A stretch of DNA of 50,207 nucleotides. Origin: UBA969 sp041694635 (lineage in GTDB: Bacteria > Planctomycetota > Planctomycetia > Gemmatales > Gemmataceae). The translations under genes were made by a program, and so were the position numbers. Location: the NCBI GenBank assembly GCA_041694635.1, contig JBDNHI010000095.1:1-50207 (forward strand). Direction: 5' to 3'. The notes beneath the pieces are model-generated. The model was not told the origin of the DNA, did not search any database, and was given only the letters and a program-made list of their open reading frames with translations. Shown here piece after piece: positions 34,428 to 42,142 of the stretch. Position 1 is the first letter of the stretch; each line of letters opens with the position of its first letter.

Positions 34428-36620
34428 ATGCATACTGAACCGTCTTTATCTGACAAAAATGAGGAAGAATTCTTGAACCCTGAATCAATGCAACAGGTTA
34501 TTCCTACTGCTTTGCCAGTTGAAATAGAAGATCAATTGCAGGGTGATGCTATCCCAATGGCACTTGCTGTGGAAATGGACGAACTTTCAACATCGGACGA
34601 GTTGCAAGTGCAAAAAACCGCAACGCAAGAACCTAGTACAATTCAAGTTGAAGTTCACGCAGAACCCCCTTCCGAAAATTTTAAAGTTATACTTTGTAAG
34701 GTTTGTGGATCACAAAGAATTCAAGGGTGTGACTCGTGTCAGGATTGTGGATATTACTTTACAGAAATCGATCTTGAAGGGACCGAGCAATCTTTGGTTG
34801 CTATCAATTCTATATCTTTAGGCGAAATTATTGTTGCAGGTAGGTACAAGGCAAAGAAATTAGTCTTGGAATTTGGAGACCTGAAAATATACGAAGGGTC
34901 TGATACTAAAACTTCTGGGGGTGATGTTACTGTTTGGATCTATACCCAGCCCGAGGATATCTCTGAGGTTGTTGCTGCACCTGCGGAAGTTAAACCTGCC
35001 GAGGTAACCGCAGAAGATGATTTCTTGCCTAGTTTTGATGATTCTTTGCTTTCTGGTACGGGCAGTATTGATGCTACAAGAGAGATGCCGAAAATGCTTG
35101 TGTGGCCAAATCTTGGCTGGTTAAGATCGACAATCGATGCGGCAGATAATTTAGGGTTACCCAAAATTCTTTATGGTGGGGTTGAGAACTCATCCAATTT
35201 CTTGGTGCTTGAAGTTGCAGTAGGGAAAGACCTTTGGGAAATATGGGATGAAGAAAGTAGCAATTCGATAGTAAAGTTTGGTCATTTGCAGAACCTTGCT
35301 CGTATTTTAACTTCGCTTCATAAAACGGGCGCTTTTTTAGAGTTTGTTCGGCCTGAAAATGTGGTACTTACAGCGGATGGAACCTTAAAGCTTCGTGACT
35401 TACTGGAGATTTTACCTTTACCCTTTGCCCCTGGAAATTCGGTAAAAGGTACTTTATACACTCCACCAGAGTTATTGGCAGGAAAAGGATGTACATCTCC
35501 TCGCCCTTCTCTTTATAGTTTTGGTGCATTGATTTATTCTTTGGAAATACTTCATCGAGAATTAAGTGAGAGTGATTTCGAAAAGCCTGGTGTGCCTAAA
35601 CCGTTTATCCCAAGGTTCCCTGATATTCATCCTGCTTTTGGCAGGTTGATATCCAAGACTTTTCGCTCCGAAATTCACGCCAGATTCCCTACCGATGAGG
35701 CTGGTCGTGAAGATGCCAGTGGATTTTCAGAACTCATTGCGTCCTTAGCTACTGTTGGCCGTGCCTTGGATCGTTGCAGGCTTGAAATTGCAAGTTGGAC
35801 CACCACAGGTATGGTTCGCACGGGAAATGAAGATGCTTTTGCCCTTATGCATGCAACAGAATCTAGGCAGGACGACCTTGCAGATAGTGCGCTATTATTT
35901 TTGGCAGATGGTATGGGTGGTTATGAAGCTGGAGAAGTTGCAGCAGCAATGACAATGCAAATTCTAAGGCAGCATTTAACCCTTCATAAAATGTTTTCAC
36001 AGTTTGCGGGTGGTTCCTCTTTTATCAACGATGCGGTAAATCCCCCGCCAAAAGGTGAAAGTCACGGCCCTGCCGAATTAGATGTTGAAGAGTGTAAGAA
36101 ATTATTTAAAGCGGCTCTAAAAGATGCAAATAAACAAATTTTTACAGCCTCGAGGGCACCGGGCAGTAAAAGACGGGGTATGGGGTGTACCGCCGAAGTC
36201 GCTTTTATCGATGGTAAAAATCTTGTAGTTGGGCATGTGGGCGATAGTCGGGTTTATCATCTTTCCCAAGGTGAACTTATCCAAGTAACTCGAGACCAAA
36301 CCTTGGTCAATAGATTAGTAGAATTGGGTACGATAACCGCAGAAGAGGCCGAAGACCATCCTCGTAAAAATGAACTCCAACAAGCAATAGGGGGCCAGCC
36401 CGACACCGACCCCGGCATCTATTATTCGCGAGTTTTGCCGGGGGATTGGGTTTTTGTCTGTTCTGATGGCCTTACCAATCATATCTCAAACAATGACCTT
36501 CGAAATATGCTATTTAATGAAGCCACTTCAGCTCAAATGGCTGCAAGAAGACTTGTTAACCTAGCAAATATTGAAGGCGCAACGGATAATGCAACTGTAG
36601 TAGTCATTCGCTGTTCTTAG
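34428..36620 (+). CDS. Pseudokinase fused to PP2C-type phosphatase
   Basis: 730 residues. The N-terminus is acidic and disordered, then a zinc ribbon (CKVCGSQRIQGCDSCQDCG, about 88-106). About 135-410 follows the kinase fold, but the catalytic loop reads EFVRPENVVL in place of HRDLKPEN and the DFG position reads RDL, so it is predicted not to phosphorylate. About 450-728 is a PP2C domain with intact metal ligands: GNEDAF, ADGMGG, GHVGDSRVY, CSDGLTNH and TDNATV. It should dephosphorylate Ser/Thr, probably on products of the preceding kinase, and ends the signalling island. Such fusions occur but an inactive kinase leading a PP2C is unusual. Confidence 0.88.
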   Translation: MHTEPSLSDKNEEEFLNPESMQQVIPTALPVEIEDQLQGDAIPMALAVEMDELSTSDELQVQKTATQEPSTIQVEVHAEPPSENFKVILCKVCGSQRIQGCDSCQDCGYYFTEIDLEGTEQSLVAINSISLGEIIVAGRYKAKKLVLEFGDLKIYEGSDTKTSGGDVTVWIYTQPEDISEVVAAPAEVKPAEVTAEDDFLPSFDDSLLSGTGSIDATREMPKMLVWPNLGWLRSTIDAADNLGLPKILYGGVENSSNFLVLEVAVGKDLWEIWDEESSNSIVKFGHLQNLARILTSLHKTGAFLEFVRPENVVLTADGTLKLRDLLEILPLPFAPGNSVKGTLYTPPELLAGKGCTSPRPSLYSFGALIYSLEILHRELSESDFEKPGVPKPFIPRFPDIHPAFGRLISKTFRSEIHARFPTDEAGREDASGFSELIASLATVGRALDRCRLEIASWTTTGMVRTGNEDAFALMHATESRQDDLADSALLFLADGMGGYEAGEVAAAMTMQILRQHLTLHKMFSQFAGGSSFINDAVNPPPKGESHGPAELDVEECKKLFKAALKDANKQIFTASRAPGSKRRGMGCTAEVAFIDGKNLVVGHVGDSRVYHLSQGELIQVTRDQTLVNRLVELGTITAEEAEDHPRKNELQQAIGGQPDTDPGIYYSRVLPGDWVFVCSDGLTNHISNNDLRNMLFNEATSAQMAARRLVNLANIEGATDNATVVVIRCS

Positions 36621-36638
36621 CCTTAATTGTGAAACTCC

Positions 36639-36684
36639 TTGACAAAGTCAAACTGATCAGACTATAAATAGACTGATCGGTCTA
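36639..36684 (+). promoter_or_regulatory. Promoter and operator of the tetR-efflux operon
   Basis: A -35 TTGACA (36639-36644) and a -10 TATAAA (36663-36668) are separated by 18 bases. The near-perfect palindrome TAGACTGATCGGTCTA (36669-36684) follows the -10, and CTGATCAG (36653-36660) sits in the spacer. Both resemble TetR-family operators of the GACCGATCGGTC type, so binding there would block RNA polymerase. TetR autoregulation is inferred. Confidence 0.75.
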
Positions 36685-36706
36685 ATCAAGGTGTTGAGCA
36701 GTTATA

Positions 36707-37381
36707 ATGAACCAAAGTCGCATTGACATAGCCTCCATTCGCAAAGAGCAGATAGTAGATGCTGCTGTTGCGGTAATATCTGAACAAGGTTTACAAAACT
36801 TTTCGTTGTCAGAAATCGAGAAGGCTGCCCATATGAGCCGTGGTCAGCTTACTTATTATTTTCCTGCCAAGGAAGAAATTTTGCTAGCCGTGTTTGATCG
36901 TTTTCTTTGTTTGATGCAGTTAGATTTTCAGGTTCAGGACGAAAAAACAGGTAAACCTTCCGTCGAGCAACTCCAAGGTTGGGACCGTATTTCTAGGATA
37001 ATTGAAAATGTTTTAAGAAAACCTATTGAGGGTGATGGTTTTCACGCCCTGCAATATACTTTCTTGTCGCAAATATCTTACCGAGAAGATTTTCGTAAGA
37101 GATTAAGCGCTCTTTATGAAGAATGGCGCCTAAAACTGACTCAAGACCTTAGTAAAGGTTTTACTCTCAATTCTAACTCTAGTGAGTTTCGAAACCTAGC
37201 AACCCTAATTGAAGCAATTCTTCACGGATTATCAATTCAGCGTGCTGCTGACCCAGATTCTTATAATCCGGCTGAAATGTTTGCTTTAGTAACAAATGTT
37301 TTATTAGCGTATATGAGATCAAAGTTAATGTTAAATGAAAAGTTGATCAAAAGAAGTATTAACGAAGGAGTTCAGTCGTGA
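36707..37381 (+). CDS. TetR-family transcriptional regulator
   Basis: 224 residues. The N-terminal helix-turn-helix (about 12-60) reads IVDAAVAVISEQGLQNFSL, then SEIEKAAHMSRGQLTYYF and PAKEEILLAVFDRF, the classic TetR pattern. The C-terminal ligand domain is divergent. The stop overlaps the GTG start of the HlyD-like gene by four bases, so regulator and efflux genes are one transcription unit. It probably represses the promoter at 36639 until an inducing compound binds. Confidence 0.92.
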   Translation: MNQSRIDIASIRKEQIVDAAVAVISEQGLQNFSLSEIEKAAHMSRGQLTYYFPAKEEILLAVFDRFLCLMQLDFQVQDEKTGKPSVEQLQGWDRISRIIENVLRKPIEGDGFHALQYTFLSQISYREDFRKRLSALYEEWRLKLTQDLSKGFTLNSNSSEFRNLATLIEAILHGLSIQRAADPDSYNPAEMFALVTNVLLAYMRSKLMLNEKLIKRSINEGVQS

Positions 37382-38634
37382 ATATAATTAATAGTTCATT
37401 ACAAAGTGAGAAAAATAATCCTAGCATTGAAGAGCGTGTAAAATCGCTTCGTATAAGCAATCTTCCCCCTGCACAATCTTCTTCCAAATCTGCCACCTTT
37501 GCGTGGGGTCTTTGTTTTATTATGATGTTTGTTGCAGGTTTAATGACTTGGCGAAGCTATAAAATGGCTCCTACTGGTACGGTTGCTGGGCAGGAAAAAC
37601 TTCCCGGAACTTTAATCGTAGACTCTTCAAAGTCCAATTCTTTTGAGTTCGTTAATCAAACAACAAAAAAAACATCCTCAACTTCGGTTTCAGGTAAAGA
37701 TGGCACAGCTCTTGAAGCAAAGGGTTACATTATCCCTTTGCATCAAATTCAAGTTAGCCCTAAGGTTCCAGGAATGATTGAAAAACTTTATATTGAAGAA
37801 GGGAAAAGAGTTAAAAAGGGCGATGTGCTTGCGGTGCTTGAATCTGTTGATTATAAAGCTGATTTTAATAAAGCCAAGGCCGTGCTTCAAGCTGCGATTC
37901 AGAGAAAAAATGAGATTAAAATTGGTAACCGCCCCGAGGAAATTGAGCAATCTAAACAGGAATACCTCGAATGCCTTACTCAGTTGGAACAACTTAGATC
38001 TGATCTTCAAAGAAATCGTAGGTTGACTTCTTCGGCTTCTCTTTCACAGCGTGAAATGGATGTTGTTCAATTTAGTTTTGAAGGAACTGAACGAAAATGT
38101 AGCAAACTAAAACTTGCATTTGATTTGATGGTAAAAGGACCTAGAGAAGAAAAACTGAGGGTTGCAGAGGCTGAAGTAGACCAAGCGAATGCCGATTTGG
38201 CAAAGGCAGAATGGAGACTGAACAACTGTATTATTGTTGCGCCAGTATCTGGCATAATTCTTACTAAAAAGTCTGAAGAAGGTAACATCATCAATCCCGC
38301 TGCTTTTAATATTTCAGCTTCCCTATGTGAAATGGCAGACCTTACCGACCTTGAGGTTGATCTTTCAATTCAAGAGCGGGATGTAGCTTCAGTTTTTAAA
38401 GGCCAGAAATGTTTGGTTATGCCCGAAGCTTTTCAAAACTTTCCACCTTTTCTTAAAGTTCATCCAAATGGCTATGAAGGCGTCGTTTCTCGCCTTATGC
38501 CAATTGCTGATCGAGGCAAAGGGGCTATCCCCGTTCGGGTTAAAATTAAGGTGAGTCCCGAAGAAGAAGGTGTTTACTTAAAGCCTGATATGGGCGTAAT
38601 TGTTGCTTTCAAAAGAGATCCGTCCCCAAAATAG
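37378..38634 (+). CDS. HlyD/MacA-type membrane fusion protein
   Basis: 418 residues, GTG start with AAGGAG eight bases upstream. One N-terminal membrane helix (about 38-60) anchors it; the rest is periplasmic. A lipoyl/barrel-sandwich half (GYIIPLHQIQVSPKVPGMIE, VKKGDVLAVLE), a helical hairpin (about 160-280) and the second half (IVAPVSGIILTKKSEEGNII) are recognisable. It should connect the FtsX-type permeases downstream to an outer-membrane channel, which is not encoded here. Confidence 0.92.
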   Translation: MNIINSSLQSEKNNPSIEERVKSLRISNLPPAQSSSKSATFAWGLCFIMMFVAGLMTWRSYKMAPTGTVAGQEKLPGTLIVDSSKSNSFEFVNQTTKKTSSTSVSGKDGTALEAKGYIIPLHQIQVSPKVPGMIEKLYIEEGKRVKKGDVLAVLESVDYKADFNKAKAVLQAAIQRKNEIKIGNRPEEIEQSKQEYLECLTQLEQLRSDLQRNRRLTSSASLSQREMDVVQFSFEGTERKCSKLKLAFDLMVKGPREEKLRVAEAEVDQANADLAKAEWRLNNCIIVAPVSGIILTKKSEEGNIINPAAFNISASLCEMADLTDLEVDLSIQERDVASVFKGQKCLVMPEAFQNFPPFLKVHPNGYEGVVSRLMPIADRGKGAIPVRVKIKVSPEEEGVYLKPDMGVIVAFKRDPSPK

Positions 38635-38658
38635 TACTAATAGCAAAGGAATTTTTAG

Positions 38659-39381
38659 ATGGATGAAGTTATTAGCGTTCGTGTGGAATCACTGACGAAA
38701 AGCTTTAATCGAGGCAGTGAAAAAATTGAAGTTCTAGAAGAACTTACCCTTAATGTTGTTTCGGGCGAATTTCTTGCACTCATGGGCCCTAGTGGTTCTG
38801 GTAAAACTACTCTACTTAATATCATTGCCGGCCTTGATATTCCTTCAAGCGGTTCTGTTACAGTGGGCAAAAATATTATTAGTTCGATGAGCGAAACCAA
38901 ACTAGCATCTTGGAGGACTAGGCATGTGGGATTTGTGTTTCAATTTTATCACCTACTTCCTGTTCTTACTGCGTACGAAAATGTCGAGTTGCCTTTACTG
39001 CTTTTGCCTATGACCAAGGCCCAGCGTAAAATTCAAGTTATGAATGTGCTTGATCTTGTTGGTTTGACATCAAGAATAAAACACCTACCTGGCCAGCTTT
39101 CAGGGGGGCAACAACAACGCGTTGGTATCGCAAGGGCTATCGTAACCGACCCCGATCTTATTGTTGCTGATGAACCAACAGGTGATCTTGACTCAAAATC
39201 TGCTGATGAAATCCTTGAACTTATGACCATTCTGCAAAAGACATTGGGGAAAACCATCATTATGGTTACACATGACCCCCGTGCAGCCAGCAAGGCACAA
39301 AGGATTTTACATTTAGAAAAAGGTAAGCTTGTTAAGGATTCTCGTAATTTTTCGTATGTGTCTGGGAATGTTGCAAATTAG
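38659..39381 (+). CDS. ABC transporter ATPase (LolD/MacB/DevA-type)
   Basis: 240 residues. Walker A GPSGSGKTT (near 53), Q-loop in FVFQFYHLLP, signature LSGGQQQR, Walker B LIVADEPTGDLDS and the H-loop MVTHD are all intact. The VFQxxxLLPxLTAxENVxLP pattern is typical of ATPases serving FtsX-type permeases. A ribosome binding site (AAAGGA) lies eight bases before ATG 38659. It powers the two permeases that follow. Confidence 0.95.
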   Translation: MDEVISVRVESLTKSFNRGSEKIEVLEELTLNVVSGEFLALMGPSGSGKTTLLNIIAGLDIPSSGSVTVGKNIISSMSETKLASWRTRHVGFVFQFYHLLPVLTAYENVELPLLLLPMTKAQRKIQVMNVLDLVGLTSRIKHLPGQLSGGQQQRVGIARAIVTDPDLIVADEPTGDLDSKSADEILELMTILQKTLGKTIIMVTHDPRAASKAQRILHLEKGKLVKDSRNFSYVSGNVAN

Positions 39382-39392
39382 GAAATATAGTT

Positions 39393-40763
39393 GTGAATAA
39401 ATTTGAAAAATATGTATTAGATATACTAGATGACCCTGTTTCGTTAGGAGCGGTTGTTGTTGGAATGATAATAATTCTTGGGATGGTAATTTTTGCGAGT
39501 AGCTATTGGTTTTATTTTCGTCTGATGTTTTTAAATTTGCGCCGTAATATCATTCGCACTGCCCTCACTTCCGTAGCTTCGATAGTCCTTGTTTTTGTTG
39601 TTACTCTCGTATGGACAATTCTTTGGTTTCTAAATCTTGTAACCTCAGAGAAAGCAAAAGATTTTAAAGCAATAGTTACCGAGCGTTGGCAAATTCCTAG
39701 CCAAATGCCGTATGCATATGAAGCAAGTCTTGCGGAAGGTTCTCCTGCCAATGAGGGCGATTATAAAATTGATAAAAACAAAGATGCTATGACTTGGCAG
39801 TTTTATGGAGCCACCATAGACCCAGAAAAGAAAACTCGCGATAATATCATCTTCTTCTTCTGTATGGAACCGATGAAAATGACCAAGATGATGGATGGCA
39901 TGGAGGAGTATAGCGCTACTCAAATCGCTGACCTAGAAAAGTTGTGCGATGAAATGGTAAAAGATAAACGCAAAATTATTGTAGGAAAAGAAAGACTCGA
40001 AGCTATTAACAAAAAAATAGGCGAACGAATTAAACTTACCAGCCTTAATTTTAAAGGCATCGATCTCGAAGTAGAAATTATTGGTAGCTTTCCAGAGGGG
40101 CGATATAACCAGAGTGCAATTCTTAACCGCGATTACCTCAACGATAGTATGGATGCCTACAATAGGCAAAATCCCAATTCAAGACACCCTATGACTAATA
40201 AAAGTTTAAACCTTGTTTGGATCCGAGTGCCTGATAAAGAAGTTTTTCAAAAAGTAGAGAATCAAATTACTAGTTCTGCTTCCTTCACCACGCCTGCGGT
40301 TAAGGTGGAAACCGCTTCCTCAGGAATTTCTACATTTCTTGACGCCTACCGTGATCTGCTTTGGGGCCTTCGTTTCATACTAGCACCTTTTATTCTTGCA
40401 ACAATGGCTTTGATTATTGCAGTTGCGATTAGTATCAGCGTGAGGGAAAGGCGCAAAGAAATTGCAGTTATGAAAGTTTTAGGTTTCACCCCAGCGCAAG
40501 TCCTTTTTCTGGTTCTGGGCGAGGCAATTATGATTGGTGCTTTTAGTGGCTTATTTAGTTCATTTGGTACCACGATGTTTATTAATAATGTTGTTGGTGG
40601 GATTAAATTCCCAATTGCCTTCTTCCCTGTTTTTTTGATTCCACTTGATGCAATCTGGTGGGGCCCAGCAATTGGAATCGGTACCGCACTTGCAGGAAGC
40701 TTTTTACCTTCGCTTTCAGCTTGTAGGGTTAAGGTTTCAGAGGTGTTTGCCAGAATCTCTTAA
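39393..40763 (+). CDS. FtsX/MacB-type ABC permease 1
   Basis: 456 residues, GTG start 11 bases after the ATPase stop. It has N-terminal membrane helices near residues 15-40 and 50-75, a large extracytoplasmic domain (about 80-310), and three C-terminal helices (LAPFILATMALIIAVAISIS, LVLGEAIMIGAFSGLFSSFG, and about 415-440). RERRKEIAVMKVLGFTPAQV is the family motif for the cytoplasmic coupling loop. It is a partner of the second permease. Confidence 0.9.
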   Translation: MNKFEKYVLDILDDPVSLGAVVVGMIIILGMVIFASSYWFYFRLMFLNLRRNIIRTALTSVASIVLVFVVTLVWTILWFLNLVTSEKAKDFKAIVTERWQIPSQMPYAYEASLAEGSPANEGDYKIDKNKDAMTWQFYGATIDPEKKTRDNIIFFFCMEPMKMTKMMDGMEEYSATQIADLEKLCDEMVKDKRKIIVGKERLEAINKKIGERIKLTSLNFKGIDLEVEIIGSFPEGRYNQSAILNRDYLNDSMDAYNRQNPNSRHPMTNKSLNLVWIRVPDKEVFQKVENQITSSASFTTPAVKVETASSGISTFLDAYRDLLWGLRFILAPFILATMALIIAVAISISVRERRKEIAVMKVLGFTPAQVLFLVLGEAIMIGAFSGLFSSFGTTMFINNVVGGIKFPIAFFPVFLIPLDAIWWGPAIGIGTALAGSFLPSLSACRVKVSEVFARIS

Positions 40764-40798
40764 GTTTAAGAATCTAAATAGTAATCGGGGCCTTCTTT

Positions 40799-42142
40799 AT
40801 GGATCTTTATTCTACGCTAGCGGTTTCTCTGATTTCTGTTGTTTTACTTACTATTTTACTAGCTCTGGTTGGTAAAGTTCCGATTAACTACAGTATTCGA
40901 AATCTTATTGTCCGTTGGCCTATTTCCCTTATGACTGCCTTGGCATTCACAATGGTGATTGGGGTTCTCATTGTGATGTTGGCATTTGTGAATGGAATGT
41001 ACAAGTTGACCGAGAGCAGCGGACACCCCGAAAATGTAATTATTCTTTCCGATGGTGCAACGGATGAAATTTTCAGTAATTTAGGTTACCGTGATGTTAG
41101 TGAGGTTGAATTCAATCCAGGTGTAGTGCGAGATGCCTCAGGAAAGCCACTTGCCAGTTGGGAAACCTATGTGATTGTAAATCAACCAATTCCAATTCAT
41201 GTTAGAAAAGGTGAGCGTAAACGCCGATTCGTGCAAGTGCGTGGAATTTTAGATCCAGAAATATCAGGTAAAGTTCATCATATTGCATTAAAATCTGGGA
41301 GTTGGTTTTCTACCGGAGATACGGGTGGCGGAGTTCGTGAAGTTATGCTTACCGAGGCAGAAAAAGAACCCCGAAAAATTAATGCAACCGAGGCTGTACT
41401 TGGCCAAGGTATAGCCAAAGAAATCGGCCCTGATTACAACAAACCCATTTTAGAAGTGGGAGATGTTTTTAATATGGGTGATAAATATTGGGTAGTTGCG
41501 GGAATTATGGATTCTGGTGGCTCTACTTTTGATTCCGAAATTTGGGCCAAATGGAAAACTGTTGCAGAACGGTTTGGAAAAGAAACTTATACCACCCTAG
41601 TTATTTCGACAACCAACCAACAAACAGCCTCCGCAACTGCTATAGACCTTGTCAAAAATTTTAAAAAGGCTGCTTTGCAAGCAATCGTCGAAACAGAATA
41701 CTATGATAAATTAAACAACACAAATAAGCAGTTTCTTATAGCTATTTTGTTTGTAGCAGCTGTAGTAGCGATCGGTGGGGTTTTTGGCATTATGAATACG
41801 ATGTTTGCGGCTATTAGCCAGCGAAGTAAAGATATTGGCGTGCTTCGCATTATTGGTTTTGCTCCTTGGCAGATTCTGGTCTCTTTCTTTCTTGAAGCGA
41901 TTATTCTATCGTTTTTTGGTGGGATCCTAGGTTGCATTGTTGGTAGTTTTGCAGATGGTTTTACTGCTAGTAGTATTATGAGTAGTGGCGCAGGAGGTGG
42001 TAAAAATATCTTGCTTAGGCTCACGGTTGATATGAAACTTATTTTCAGCGGAATACTTTTCGCAGTGGCAATGGGAATGGTGGGAGGCCTTTTACCTGCT
42101 TTTTCTGCAATGCGAATTAAACCGTTAGATTCTCTTCGCTAA
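40799..42142 (+). CDS. FtsX/MacB-type ABC permease 2
   Basis: 447 residues. One hydrophobic helix lies at the start, another near 45-65 (ALAFTMVIGVLIVMLAFVNG), then an extracytoplasmic domain and three C-terminal helices. The coupling motif is SQRSKDIGVLRIIGFAPWQI. Two permeases of this type, rather than one, probably form a heterodimer. The gene ends 26 bases inside the converging MFS gene. Confidence 0.9.
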   Translation: MDLYSTLAVSLISVVLLTILLALVGKVPINYSIRNLIVRWPISLMTALAFTMVIGVLIVMLAFVNGMYKLTESSGHPENVIILSDGATDEIFSNLGYRDVSEVEFNPGVVRDASGKPLASWETYVIVNQPIPIHVRKGERKRRFVQVRGILDPEISGKVHHIALKSGSWFSTGDTGGGVREVMLTEAEKEPRKINATEAVLGQGIAKEIGPDYNKPILEVGDVFNMGDKYWVVAGIMDSGGSTFDSEIWAKWKTVAERFGKETYTTLVISTTNQQTASATAIDLVKNFKKAALQAIVETEYYDKLNNTNKQFLIAILFVAAVVAIGGVFGIMNTMFAAISQRSKDIGVLRIIGFAPWQILVSFFLEAIILSFFGGILGCIVGSFADGFTASSIMSSGAGGGKNILLRLTVDMKLIFSGILFAVAMGMVGGLLPAFSAMRIKPLDSLR

